Part shown: positions 19,776 through 28,677 of the stretch, piece by piece
How the letters are laid out: each line of letters starts with the position of its first letter
How positions within the stretch are numbered: the first letter of the stretch is position 1
Source of the DNA: Pseudomonas sp. WJP1
Lineage (GTDB): Bacteria > Pseudomonadota > Gammaproteobacteria > Pseudomonadales > Pseudomonadaceae
DNA: 64,000 nucleotides
Reading direction: 5' to 3'
Assembly (NCBI RefSeq): GCF_028471945.1
Contig: NZ_CP110128.1
Coordinates: 6,475,001 to 6,539,000, forward strand
The notes under the pieces: model-generated
What the model was told of the DNA's origin: nothing
The model's database searches: none
What the model saw: only the letters and a program-made list of their open reading frames with translations
Translations under genes and position numbers: made by a program

Positions 19776-19983
19776 GGCATTCTCTACATGGTCAAATCAA
19801 TTCCCTAGCACAGTGGTGAGACATCGCTAAGCACACCATCAATGTGCACTCCGTCGGATAATTTTCCAATAGGGGCAAGGTGAGGTTTTTCTCACGTTCA
19901 GGTAGGGTCTTTCCGATACTGCATCACGTTTCCCGCCTACCTAGACTTACGTCCAATGGGCACTCCGGCCGTAGGAGTCGACC

Positions 19984-20031
19984 ATGGGTGAGTCATCCGA
20001 CAACAACAATTCAAAAAAAAGACTGCGGTAA
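19984..20031 (+). CDS. Possible 15-codon leader peptide overlapping the next start
   Basis: ATG 19984 is preceded by TAGGAG 7 nt upstream, the best ribosome site in the region. It encodes MGESSDNNNSKKRLR, and its TAA (20029-20031) overlaps the ATG at 20031 as TAATG. The following gene has little ribosome site of its own, so the short frame may drive its translation by coupling. Seen directly; translation is inferred. Confidence 0.45.
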   Translation: MGESSDNNNSKKRLR

Positions 20032-21971
20032 TGGTTATGAGTAAAGCGGACGCCTTCACACAGGCAGGGAAAACCGCGGTGTTGCAGAACATCCAGGGTA
20101 CTTTGCAATTCCTTCAGCGCTTCCCGCCTTTCAACCAGATGGACCACGCTCATTTGGCGTATCTGGTGGAACAGTGCCAGCTGCGCTTCTACGCCCCCGG
20201 CGAGAGCATCATCAAGCCCGCCGACGGCCCGGTTGAACACTTCTACATCGTCAAACAAGGCCGAGTTGTCGGCGAACGTCCGCACTCGGCCAAGGGCGGA
20301 ACCGAAACCACCTTCGAAATCACCACGGGCGAATGCTTTCCCCTCGCAGCGCTGCTGGGGGAGCGAGCAACGCGCACCGAACACCTGGCCGCCGAAGACA
20401 CCTTTTGCCTACAGCTGAACAAACTTGCATTCATCAAGTTGTTCGCCATTTCCGGCACCTTTCGCGACTTTGCCCTACGTGGCGTGAGCAGCCTGTTGGA
20501 TCAGGTCAACCAGCAGGTCCAGCAAAAAGCCGTGGAAACCCTTGGCACCCAATACTCGCTCAACACCCGCCTGGGTGAATTGGCCATGCGTCATCCGGTG
20601 ACATGCAGCCCCACCACGCCCCTGCGTGAAGCCGTGACCCAGATGCATGAGCAGCAGGTCGGCAGCATTGTGATCGTCAATGAACATAAAGCGCCGCTGG
20701 GCATTTTTACCCTGCGCGACTTGCGCCATGTCGTGGCCAACGGCACCGGCGATTTCAACGAAGCGATCGAGCGACACATGACCCGGTCGCCGTTCTACCT
20801 GTCTCCTGACCACAGCGCCTTCGATGCCGCGATTGCCATGACCGAGCGGCATATTGCCCACGTCTGCCTGGTCAAGGATCAGCGCCTGTGCGGCGTGGTC
20901 TCGGAACGCGATCTGTTTTCCCTGCAACGGGTCGACCTCGTGCACCTGGCACGCACCATCCGCAGCGCCCAGCGTGTGGAAAACCTGGTGCTGCTGCGCG
21001 GCGAGATTGGTCAACTGGTGGAACGCATGCTGGCCCACGGTGCGTCTTCGACCCAGATCACCCACATCATCACCCTGCTCAACGACCACACCGTGTGCCG
21101 GGTGATCGAGCTGACCCTGGCCGAGAAAGGCGATCCCGGCATCCCGTTCAGTTGGCTGTGTTTCGGCAGCGAAGGTCGCCGCGAACAGACGCTGCACACC
21201 GACCAGGACAACGGCATTCTGTTCGAAGCACGGGACGCAGCCCACGCCGCCGAGATCCGCGGGAAATTGCTGCCCATCGCCCATCAGATCAACCACAGCC
21301 TGGCGCTCTGCGGTTTCACCTTGTGCAAAGGCAACATCATGGCTGGCAACCCAGAGCTGTGCCTGTCGCGGGTCGAATGGGCCCGACGCTTTGGCGCGTT
21401 CATTCGCGAAGCCACGCCGGAGAACCTGCTGGGTTCGAGCATCTATTTCGATTTGCGCGTGGTCTGGGGCAGCGAGCAAGGCTGCGAACAACTGCGCCGC
21501 TCAATTCTCGATCAGGTGGCCGACAACCGTCTGTTCCAGCGCATGATGGCTGAAAACGCGTTGCGCAATCGCCCTCCCGTAGGTCGTTTCCGTGAGTTCG
21601 TGCTGGCGCGCAAAAATGGCGAAAAAGCTACGCTGGACCTGAAGATCCAGGGCCTGACCCCCTTCGTCGACGCGGCGCGGTTACTCGCCCTCGCCCACGG
21701 CATCGAAGCGAACAATACCCTGGAGCGCTTTCGCCAACTGGTGGCCAAGGAGGTCATCGAGCCACTGGACGGCGCGGCGTACGAAGAGGCCTATCACTTC
21801 ATCCAGCAAACCCGCATGCAGCAACATCAGCTACAGACCCGGGAGAATCTGCCCTACTCCAACCGGGTCGACCCCGACAGCCTCAATCATCTGGATCGAC
21901 GCATCCTGCGTGAATCCCTGCGCCAGGCCCAGCGCCTGCAAAGCAGCCTGTCCTTGCGGTATCAGTTATGA
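20031..21971 (+). CDS. Cyclic-nucleotide-binding/CBS/DUF294 nucleotidyltransferase-like protein
   Basis: A 646-residue cytosolic protein with three parts: an N-terminal cNMP-binding-like beta barrel (about 30-150, FYAPGESIIKPADGPVEHFYIVKQG), a CBS pair (about 175-300, MRHPVTCSPTTPLREAVTQM), and a GlnD-like nucleotidyltransferase domain with FGSEGRREQTLHTDQDN (378-394; Asp391 and Asp393 likely bind metal) followed by a helical substrate-binding domain. It probably modifies a protein partner in response to a nucleotide; the partner is unknown. It ends in an ATGA overlap with an exonuclease gene. The pairing is common in Pseudomonas, as far as I recall. Confidence 0.85.
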   Translation: MVMSKADAFTQAGKTAVLQNIQGTLQFLQRFPPFNQMDHAHLAYLVEQCQLRFYAPGESIIKPADGPVEHFYIVKQGRVVGERPHSAKGGTETTFEITTGECFPLAALLGERATRTEHLAAEDTFCLQLNKLAFIKLFAISGTFRDFALRGVSSLLDQVNQQVQQKAVETLGTQYSLNTRLGELAMRHPVTCSPTTPLREAVTQMHEQQVGSIVIVNEHKAPLGIFTLRDLRHVVANGTGDFNEAIERHMTRSPFYLSPDHSAFDAAIAMTERHIAHVCLVKDQRLCGVVSERDLFSLQRVDLVHLARTIRSAQRVENLVLLRGEIGQLVERMLAHGASSTQITHIITLLNDHTVCRVIELTLAEKGDPGIPFSWLCFGSEGRREQTLHTDQDNGILFEARDAAHAAEIRGKLLPIAHQINHSLALCGFTLCKGNIMAGNPELCLSRVEWARRFGAFIREATPENLLGSSIYFDLRVVWGSEQGCEQLRRSILDQVADNRLFQRMMAENALRNRPPVGRFREFVLARKNGEKATLDLKIQGLTPFVDAARLLALAHGIEANNTLERFRQLVAKEVIEPLDGAAYEEAYHFIQQTRMQQHQLQTRENLPYSNRVDPDSLNHLDRRILRESLRQAQRLQSSLSLRYQL

Positions 21972-22675
21972 GCCTGTTTTCATGGCTGCGCCCCGCCGGC
22001 CCGAGCTTGTCCGCAGACGTGCAACAACGCCTTCAATGCCTCCCGACCGCAAGTGGAATGAGTGAATGCAGCCTGCGCGAGCAGCGCTGGGTCGTGCTCG
22101 ACCTGGAAACCACCGGGCTGAACATGAACAAGGACCGGGTACTGTCCATCGGTGCCGTGGTGATCGAGGATGGCGCGATCGATTTCAGCCGACAGTTCGA
22201 GCGCACCTTGCAATGCGACGAACTCAAGCTCGGCCCCAGTGTGCTCATTCACGGCTTGGGCCCCAGTGCAATTGCCGCCGGCAGCGACCCCGCCGAGGCG
22301 TTGCTCGAATTCATGGAATTTGTCGGCGACAGCCCGGTGCTGGCCTTTCATGCACCGTTCGACCAGCACATGCTTGGGCGCGCATTGAAAGAGCACCTGG
22401 GCTACAGGTTGCAGCATGTGTTTCTGGATGTGGCGGACATCGCCCCGCTGCTGTGTCCGCAGGCCAACATCCGCGAGGCCGGCCTGGACGAGTGGATCGA
22501 CTGGTTCAAGCTGCAAGTCTTCGAGCGTCATAACGCCAGCGCCGACGCCCTGGCGACCGCCGAACTGGCGCTGATCCTGTTCAGCCGCGCGCGCCAGCAG
22601 CAGATTCATAGCCCTTTGAACCTGCAGCAGCGGTTGAACCAGTGGAAGCGACGGCAGCAGACACCGTCTTTCTAG
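21968..22675 (+). CDS. 3'-5' exonuclease, DnaQ-like (DEDDh)
   Basis: A 235-residue exonuclease of the DNA polymerase III epsilon fold. All five active-site residues are present: Asp45 and Glu47 (VVLDLETTG), Asp132 (HAPFDQHM), His188 and Asp193 (HNASADALAT). The first ~38 residues precede the fold and are not conserved-looking. It is coupled to the upstream nucleotidyltransferase gene by an ATGA overlap, so the two products are probably made together. It is too short and diverged to be replicative DnaQ. Confidence 0.88.
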   Translation: MSLFSWLRPAGPSLSADVQQRLQCLPTASGMSECSLREQRWVVLDLETTGLNMNKDRVLSIGAVVIEDGAIDFSRQFERTLQCDELKLGPSVLIHGLGPSAIAAGSDPAEALLEFMEFVGDSPVLAFHAPFDQHMLGRALKEHLGYRLQHVFLDVADIAPLLCPQANIREAGLDEWIDWFKLQVFERHNASADALATAELALILFSRARQQQIHSPLNLQQRLNQWKRRQQTPSF

Positions 22676-22698
22676 GTCTTCGGCGCCTGTTCTGCCGC

Positions 22699-22762
22699 CT
22701 TCGCGGGCAAGCCCGCTCCCACATGGATTTCGGTGCCCCTGTGGGAGCGGGCTTGCCCGCGA
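22699..22762. repeat. REP pair (BIME), CCCGCTCCCAC type
   Basis: CTTCGCGGGCAAGCCCGCTC and its inverse ending GCCCGCGATG face each other over a ~16-nt spacer after the exonuclease gene. Confidence 0.9.
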
Positions 22763-22871
22763 TGAACGATGACGCGGTCACCCGACCAACGCCAATTGCT
22801 TTCCCTCCCCCGCCTCTGACACAATCGCGAACAATTCTCGTTAGTTAACACTTCCCAATCGGTGATGCTGC

Positions 22872-23390
22872 GTGTCGTCAGTCCCAAGCCCCCAAAGTGA
22901 GCTCGTTGGTGCGTTATATCGCGACCACCGTGGTTGGCTATTGGCCTGGCTACGCCGCAATGTCGCCTGCCCGCAACGGGCCGAAGACCTGAGCCAGGAC
23001 ACCTTCGTGCGCTTGCTCGGGCGTGAGGAACTGAAAGAACCGCGCGAGCCGCGGGCGTTTCTGGTGGCGATTGCCAAGGGCCTGCTGTTCGACTATTTCC
23101 GCCGCGCCGCGCTGGAACAGGCCTACCTCACCGAGCTGATGCTGATTCCAGAAGCCGAACAACCGTCGGTGGAAGAACAGCAAATGATCCTCGAAGACCT
23201 GAAAAACATCGATCGCCTGCTGGGTAAGCTGTCGAGCAAGGCCCGTGCGGCCTTTCTCTACAACCGTCTCGATGGCCTCGGCCATGCGGAAATCGCCGAG
23301 CGCCTCGGTGTCTCGGTGCCGCGGGTGCGCCAGTACCTGGCCCAGGGCATCCGTCAGTGCTACATCGCCTTGTACGGGGAGCCGACATGA
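22872..23390 (+). CDS. fiuI: ECF sigma factor, FecI type (probably FiuI)
   Basis: Iron-starvation sigma factor expected to switch on the adjacent TonB receptor when its siderophore is present. The 172 residues contain sigma region 2 (EDLSQDTFVRLLG) and region 4 (LDGLGHAEIAERLGVSVPRVRQYL). The start is GTG 22872. It has a 4-nt overlap with the anti-sigma gene. The upstream sequence GAACAATTCTCGTTAG loosely resembles a Fur site (about 10 of 19 positions), consistent with iron control but weak. The symbol comes from the remembered place of fiuI-fiuR-fiuA between glcB and a GST gene in PAO1. Confidence 0.85.
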   Translation: MSSVPSPQSELVGALYRDHRGWLLAWLRRNVACPQRAEDLSQDTFVRLLGREELKEPREPRAFLVAIAKGLLFDYFRRAALEQAYLTELMLIPEAEQPSVEEQQMILEDLKNIDRLLGKLSSKARAAFLYNRLDGLGHAEIAERLGVSVPRVRQYLAQGIRQCYIALYGEPT

Positions 23391-24361
23391 GCCCGGTCAG
23401 CTCCAAGCCGGTGTCGGCACAGGTGCTCGACGCCGCCATCGCCTGGCAACTGTCCCTGGACTCCGGCAACCCGGTGGAGCGCGAAGAGTTCGCCAAGTGG
23501 CACGCCGCCCACGAAGAACATGCCCGCGCCTGGCGTCAGTTGGGCATGCTCGACCAGCGCTTCAGCGTCGCCAGCGGCCCGGCACGCACCGCCCTGCTGC
23601 AATCGCGCGAAGGCATTCGCCGCCGGGTGCGCAAGCTCGGCAGCGGCCTGGCCAGCATCGTTGCGGTGCTCGGACTGGCGCTGTTTGCCGGCGAGCGTTA
23701 CCTGCCGATCGACTATTGGCTGGCCGACCAGCGTACCGCCACCGGCGAACAACGCACGATTCGCCTGGACGACGGCACCCTGATCAACCTCAACACCCAC
23801 AGTGCCGTGGACGTGCGCTTCGATGACAAGCAGCGGCTGGTCATCCTGCAGGAAGGCGAAATCCTCGTCGAAACCGGTCATGGCGATGCCCGGCCGTTTA
23901 TCGTCGAAACCCGCGAAGGCAGCATGCGCGCCTTGGGCACCCGGTTCTTGGTCAAGCGTGAAGAGCAAGGCACGCGCCTCGGCGTGCTGCAATCGGCGGT
24001 GGCCACCCATCCGCAATCGAGTCCTGAAGAGCAGATCCTGCACGAAGGCCAGCAAATGCTGATCCGCAGCGACGGCCTGGGCCCGATTGTCACGCTCAAC
24101 CTCGGCGCCGATGCCTGGACCCGCGGCATGCTGGTGGTGGACAACGCGCGACTGGAAGACCTGGTGCGTGAAATCGCTCGTTATCGCCCGGGTCACCTGG
24201 GTGTTGCACCTGAAGTGGCCGACCTGCGGATTACCGGTAGTTTCCCACTGAAAAACACCGACCTGGCCCTGAACGCGCTGTTGCCAACGCTGCCGGTGCA
24301 GATTGAGCACCATACGCAATGGTGGGTGACGGTGGCGGCGAAGGCCGAGGCCAAGCCCTGA
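23387..24361 (+). CDS. fiuR: Anti-sigma/sigma regulator, FecR type (probably FiuR)
   Basis: Inner-membrane protein that relays the receptor's signal to the sigma factor. The N-terminal cytosolic part (DAAIAWQLSLDSG, FAKWHAAHEEHARAWRQL) is the FecR N-domain, a single membrane helix lies near 87-102, and the periplasmic FecR domain follows (GEQRTIRLDDGTLINLNTHSAVDV). It has 324 residues from ATG 23387, whose ATGA overlaps the sigma gene stop. Confidence 0.87.
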   Translation: MSPVSSKPVSAQVLDAAIAWQLSLDSGNPVEREEFAKWHAAHEEHARAWRQLGMLDQRFSVASGPARTALLQSREGIRRRVRKLGSGLASIVAVLGLALFAGERYLPIDYWLADQRTATGEQRTIRLDDGTLINLNTHSAVDVRFDDKQRLVILQEGEILVETGHGDARPFIVETREGSMRALGTRFLVKREEQGTRLGVLQSAVATHPQSSPEEQILHEGQQMLIRSDGLGPIVTLNLGADAWTRGMLVVDNARLEDLVREIARYRPGHLGVAPEVADLRITGSFPLKNTDLALNALLPTLPVQIEHHTQWWVTVAAKAEAKP

Positions 24362-24384
24362 TTTGATGGTGCCTGGACGGACCT

Positions 24385-24478
24385 CATCGCGGGCAAGCCT
24401 CGCTCCTACAGGTTCTGTGTCGAGCGGTAATTCCGTGAACGACCCAAAATCCTGTAGGAGCGAGGCTTGCCCGCGATG
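24385..24478. repeat. REP pair (BIME) between fiuR and fiuA
   Basis: ATCGCGGGCAAGCCTCGCTC from 24385 and its inverse ending GCCCGCGATGGG near 24480 separate the regulators from the receptor gene. fiuA therefore probably has its own promoter in 24480-24597. Confidence 0.9.
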
Positions 24479-24597
24479 GGGCCATCAGCCTCACTAAAAA
24501 TTACTGAATCGAAATTATTTTCATCCAGCCCTATCACTTTTCGCTTTTCATCCGGCACCTAGGCAATTGAGAAGTATTCCCTTTCAGGAGCCGCTGT

Positions 24598-27021
24598 ATG
24601 TCCCGTTCGCTAGACACCTTGTTGCGCCCCAGTTTGCTGGCCGTAGCCCTTGCCTTTTGCACCCCTTTGGCCAGCAGCCAACTGATCGCCGCTGAACAGG
24701 CATCCAGCGTTCGTGCCTACAACCTGCCGGCCGCCCCACTGGCCAGCACCCTGAACCAGATTGCCAGCCAGGCCGGCCTGGCGCTGTCGTTGAACCCGTC
24801 GCTGGCCGCCGGCAAGACTTCGGCCCCGGTCAAAGGTCAGTTCGACGCTGCCGGCGCCCTGCGCGAAGCCCTGCGTGGCACCGGACTGCAACTGGAACAA
24901 AGCGGCGGCACCTACACTCTGGTGGCCGTGCCCGAGGGTGTGATGGCCTTGCCGGCCACCAGCGTGATCGGCGTGGAAAACACTGAAAGCGCGTGGGGCG
25001 CCACCACCGGTTACCTCGCCAAGCGAACCGCCGCCGGCAGCAAGACCGATACCGCACTGGTCGAAGCACCGCGTTCGATCTCGGTGGTAACCCGCGAGCA
25101 GATGGACGATCGCAACGTGCACACCCTCGACGCCGCCGTGCGCTACTTGCCAGGTACCACCGGCGCCAGTTTCGGTAGCGACACCCGTGCCGACTGGTTG
25201 CGCGTACGCGGTTTCGAGCCGACCCAATTCCTGGACGGCCTGCCGCTGCCCAAGGGCGTGTATGCCAACCCCAAGCAGGAAACCTGGAACCTGGATCGTC
25301 TCGCCGTGCTGCGCGGCCCTGCTTCCTCCGTGTACGGCCAGACCCCGCCCGGTGGTTTGCTGGACATGGTCAGCCGCCGTCCGAGCGCCGAGTCGAGCAA
25401 TGAAGTCCAAGTGCAATACGGCAGCGACAATCACCGCCAGATCAACTTCGCCAGCACCGGCAAGATCGACGATGAGGGCCAGTTCCTGTACGGCCTCAGC
25501 GGTGTGGTGCGCGATGGCGGCACGCCCATCGACCATATCGACGACAAGCGCTACAACATCGCGCCGAGCCTGACCTGGAACATCGACGACGACACCCGGT
25601 TCACCCTGCTCACCCAATTCACCCGTGACGATACCGGCATCACCAGCCAGTTCCGTCCGATCCAGGGCACCAAGATCGACTCGCCATTGGGCGATATCTC
25701 CCATCACAAGAACCTGGGCGATCCGGACTGGGAGTTCTACGACCGTACTTACTACGCACTGGGCTACGCCTTTGAACATCGCCTGAACGATGTCTGGCAG
25801 TTCCGCCAGAACCTGCGCTACACCAAGTCGGACCTGTCCTTCCAGGCCCTCACCCCCGGCGCCTACCCGTTCACCCAGGTCGATGCCGACGGCAATGTCG
25901 GCCGTACCAGCACCACCACCGACGAGGACATCAGTCAGTTCGCCGTGGACAACAACCTGCAGGCTGACTTCGCCACCGGCGACATCAGCCACACCCTGCT
26001 GATCGGCCTTGATCACCAGCGCACCAACACCAACTACACCTCGATCTTCGGCGACGGCGGGACCACCAACGTCAATAACCCGATCTATGGTCAACCCATC
26101 GTCCGTCCGCCACGCTCGCAGGCCTTCTACGATTACGACCAGAAGACCTATCAGACCGGCCTGTACGTCCAGGACCAGATGGCCCTCGATCAATGGCGCC
26201 TGACGCTGGGTGGTCGTGAGGACTGGGTTCATACCAGCACCAAGTTCTTCAACAAGGGCGATGCCACCAACACCGACCGCAACAAGAACTTCAGCGGCAA
26301 CGCAGCGATCAGCTACGTATTCGACAACGGTTTCGTGCCGTACCTGTCCTACGCCGAATCGTTCCAGCCGGCGAGCAACGCCGATACCTCCACCACCGAA
26401 TCGTTCAAGCCGACCGAAGGCAAGCAATGGGAACTGGGTATCAAGTACCAGCCTCCGGGCAGCAACACATTGCTGACCGCCGCGGTGTATGACCTGACCC
26501 AGAAAAATGTCTCGGTCACCAACAACGTCGGTGGCATTCCAGTCACCAGCCAGACCGGTGAAGTGAAGGTCAAGGGCCTGGAGCTGGAAGCCGTCTCCGA
26601 TGTGACGGAAAACCTCAAGCTCACCGCCGCGTACACCCTGGCAAAATCCGAAGTGCAAGATGGCACGTACAAGGGCAATCGCCTGCAACTGATGCCTAAC
26701 CAGACTGCGTCGATGTGGGCTGACTACACCTGGCACAACGGCATGCTGGACGGTTTCGGTATCGGCGGTGGCGTTCGCTATACCGGCAACACCTATGGCG
26801 ATCAGGCCAACACCGAGCTCGGCAAGGCAGATGCCTACACCGTGTTCGACGCAGCGGTCCACTATGACCTCGGCCGCCTCGACAACAGCCTCAAAGGCGC
26901 GTCGCTGGCCGTCAACGCGACCAACCTGTTCGACAAGGACTACCTCTCCACCTGCGACAGTTTCTATTGCTACTACGGCGATGAACGCAGTGTCGTCGCC
27001 AGTGCCACCTACAAGTGGTAA
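24598..27021 (+). CDS. fiuA: TonB-dependent siderophore receptor with signalling domain (probably FiuA)
   Basis: Outer-membrane transporter for a ferric siderophore. It begins with a signal peptide (cleavage probably near residue 32), then an STN signalling domain (about 38-105, AYNLPAAPLASTLNQIASQAGLALSL) that talks to the FecR-type protein, a plug domain (RSISVVTREQMDDRN, VLRGPASSVYGQTPPGG) and a 22-strand barrel ending in Trp (ATYKW). At 807 residues it is the usual size of transducing receptors. Ferrichrome as ligand is inferred from synteny with PAO1 fiuA; similar ferrioxamine receptors (FoxA) cannot be excluded. Confidence 0.88.
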   Translation: MSRSLDTLLRPSLLAVALAFCTPLASSQLIAAEQASSVRAYNLPAAPLASTLNQIASQAGLALSLNPSLAAGKTSAPVKGQFDAAGALREALRGTGLQLEQSGGTYTLVAVPEGVMALPATSVIGVENTESAWGATTGYLAKRTAAGSKTDTALVEAPRSISVVTREQMDDRNVHTLDAAVRYLPGTTGASFGSDTRADWLRVRGFEPTQFLDGLPLPKGVYANPKQETWNLDRLAVLRGPASSVYGQTPPGGLLDMVSRRPSAESSNEVQVQYGSDNHRQINFASTGKIDDEGQFLYGLSGVVRDGGTPIDHIDDKRYNIAPSLTWNIDDDTRFTLLTQFTRDDTGITSQFRPIQGTKIDSPLGDISHHKNLGDPDWEFYDRTYYALGYAFEHRLNDVWQFRQNLRYTKSDLSFQALTPGAYPFTQVDADGNVGRTSTTTDEDISQFAVDNNLQADFATGDISHTLLIGLDHQRTNTNYTSIFGDGGTTNVNNPIYGQPIVRPPRSQAFYDYDQKTYQTGLYVQDQMALDQWRLTLGGREDWVHTSTKFFNKGDATNTDRNKNFSGNAAISYVFDNGFVPYLSYAESFQPASNADTSTTESFKPTEGKQWELGIKYQPPGSNTLLTAAVYDLTQKNVSVTNNVGGIPVTSQTGEVKVKGLELEAVSDVTENLKLTAAYTLAKSEVQDGTYKGNRLQLMPNQTASMWADYTWHNGMLDGFGIGGGVRYTGNTYGDQANTELGKADAYTVFDAAVHYDLGRLDNSLKGASLAVNATNLFDKDYLSTCDSFYCYYGDERSVVASATYKW

Positions 27022-27046
27022 CGACTTGACCTGACACGCCCGGTAC

Positions 27047-27075
27047 CCAGGCCGTCCTTCGAGGACGGCTTTGGT
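27047..27075 (+). terminator. Hairpin between fiuA and the PepSY gene
   Basis: GCCGTCC (27051-27057) and GGACGGC (27063-27069) form a stem followed by TTTGGTATTT, 29 nt after the fiuA stop codon. It looks like a partial terminator that would reduce read-through into the PepSY gene. Confidence 0.6.
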
Positions 27076-27093
27076 ATTTCTGGAGGCTATGAA

Positions 27094-28224
27094 ATGAAAA
27101 GTAAAACAATTCGCCGCTGGTCCTTCGTCCACACCTGGACCAGCCTGATCTGCACGGTATTTCTGCTGTTGCTGGCACTGACCGGCCTGCCGTTGATCTT
27201 CCACCACGAGATCGACCATTTGCTGGGCGATGCCGCCGAGTTGAAGCAAATGCCGGCGGACACCCCGCAGCTGAACCTGCAGCAGCTGGTGCAGGCGGCT
27301 GAAAGGCATCGTCCCGGTGAGGTCATGCAGTATTTCGGTTTCGACGATGACGAGCCCAACGGCGCCATCGCGATCATGGCGGCCACCGCCGGCACCGAGC
27401 CGAACTCGTCCCACACCTTCATGCTCGACGCCCGCACCGGCGAAGCGCTGGAGATGCCGTCGGCCAATGGCGGCTTCATGATGGTCATGCTGCGCCTGCA
27501 CGTGGACATGTTCGCCGGGCTGCCGGGCAAATTATTGCTGGCGTTCATGGGGTTGATGTTCGTCGTCGCGATCGTGTCCGGCACCGTGTTGTACCTGCCG
27601 TTCATGCGTCGCTTGAAATTCGCCACCGTGCGCCAGGACAAATCCACCCGCTTGCGTTGGCTCGACCTGCACAACCTGATCGGCGTGGTGACCCTGACCT
27701 GGGCCTTGGTGGTGGGTGTGACCGGCGTGATCAGTGCCTGCGCCGACCTGCTGATCGCGGCGTGGCGCAACGACAGCCTGAGCGCGATGGTTGCGCCGTA
27801 TCGCGATGCGCCGCCACTGACACAACTGGCGCCGGCCACGCGCTTGCTCGACATCGCCAAGGAGGTCGCTCCCGGCATGCAGCCGGATTTCATCGCCTTC
27901 CCTGGCACGCGGTTCTCCAGCGAACACCATTACGCCGTGTTCATGAAAGGCAGCACCCACCTGACCTCGCACTTGCTGACGCCGGTGCTGATCGACGCCA
28001 GCACCCTGAAAGTCACCGCCGTGGCCGAGCGTCCCTGGTACATGGACGCGATGGGCATGTCGCAGCCGTTGCATTTCGGTGACTACGGCGGCATGCCGAT
28101 GCAAATCCTCTGGGCGACCCTGGACGTGCTGACGATCATCGTGCTCGGCAGTGGCGTTTACCTGTGGGTGGTGCGGCGCAAGGCTGCCAAACCCGTGCTG
28201 GAAAAAGCGGAGAGCGTGGCATGA
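27094..28224 (+). CDS. PepSY-associated membrane protein, probable ferric-siderophore reductase type
   Basis: A 376-residue inner-membrane protein with four main membrane segments: near 14-36 (HTWTSLICTVFLLLLALTG), around 145-170, 195-220 and at the C-terminus (IIVLGSGVYLWVVRR). Large PepSY-type periplasmic loops lie between them. Proteins of this kind (for example FoxB or PiuB-like) are found beside siderophore receptors and are thought to help iron release from the siderophore. TGGAGG lies 7 nt before the ATG. It overlaps a 59-codon gene by ATGA. Confidence 0.82.
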   Translation: MKSKTIRRWSFVHTWTSLICTVFLLLLALTGLPLIFHHEIDHLLGDAAELKQMPADTPQLNLQQLVQAAERHRPGEVMQYFGFDDDEPNGAIAIMAATAGTEPNSSHTFMLDARTGEALEMPSANGGFMMVMLRLHVDMFAGLPGKLLLAFMGLMFVVAIVSGTVLYLPFMRRLKFATVRQDKSTRLRWLDLHNLIGVVTLTWALVVGVTGVISACADLLIAAWRNDSLSAMVAPYRDAPPLTQLAPATRLLDIAKEVAPGMQPDFIAFPGTRFSSEHHYAVFMKGSTHLTSHLLTPVLIDASTLKVTAVAERPWYMDAMGMSQPLHFGDYGGMPMQILWATLDVLTIIVLGSGVYLWVVRRKAAKPVLEKAESVA

Positions 28225-28400
28225 AGCCCCGGCAGTCGAGTTTCTGGAAGGTGTTCGGCACCCCTACCGTTATCGCCTTGTTCAGTGCAGGCGGGTTGTT
28301 TGCCGCGTTGCTCGGCGATGGCGTTTGGGATGCCCTGAGCTGGCTTGGGCTGGGCATTCCTGCTGTCCTCGCCCTACGTGGCCTCCTTCAACGTCGGTAA
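28221..28400 (+). CDS. Small membrane protein, 59 aa
   Basis: The ATG at 28221 overlaps the PepSY gene stop (ATGA). The product MKPRQSSFWKVFGTPTVIAL... has two hydrophobic stretches (about 14-32 and 36-53) and ends LLQRR. It probably works with the PepSY protein in the membrane. I recall a similar short gene after PepSY proteins in other pseudomonads. No further function can be given. Confidence 0.75.
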   Translation: MKPRQSSFWKVFGTPTVIALFSAGGLFAALLGDGVWDALSWLGLGIPAVLALRGLLQRR

Positions 28401-28411
28401 TGATTCATTCC

Positions 28412-28512
28412 CTGTAGGAGCGAGCCTGCTCGCGATAAACCTGAGAACGCCTGGGGGTGCCAGGCTTCCCGCGTCATCGTTGACGACCATCGCGAGCATG
28501 CTCGCTCCTACA
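28412..28512. repeat. REP pair with conserved spacer (long BIME)
   Basis: CTGTAGGAGCGAGCCTGCTC from 28412 and the inverse ending CTCGCTCCTACA at 28512 enclose AACCTGAGAACGCC and CGCGTCATCGTT (28470-28481), the same spacer as at 14607-14722. Confidence 0.88.
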
Positions 28513-28576
28513 AGTCATACGATGACACTCCTCTTCCCGCCCGTCGCCTCACCCCGTAAAAACCCCGACATATTTG

Positions 28577-28626
28577 TTGACACATTCACCCTTGCACTCC
28601 TATAAAGGCGCATGTTGTACGACAAC
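28577..28626 (+). promoter_or_regulatory. Sigma-70 promoter with operator palindrome for the MFS gene
   Basis: TTGACA (28577-28582) and TATAAA (28601-28606) are separated by 18 bp. GTTGTACGACAAC (28614-28626), with perfect GTTGT/ACAAC arms, starts at the expected +1, and a second half-site CTACAACAAC follows. This is the layout of a repressor operator. A GntR/FadR-type regulator is plausible for this transporter family, but none is encoded nearby. Confidence 0.75.
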
Positions 28627-28677
28627 CTACAACAACTGCGACACCAAAAATAACTCCAAAAAAATGACGGTGATGTG

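Noticed and set aside
24610-27501. 963-codon open frame opposite fiuA
   Set aside because: Composition shadow of a receptor gene whose domains are all clear on the plus strand.
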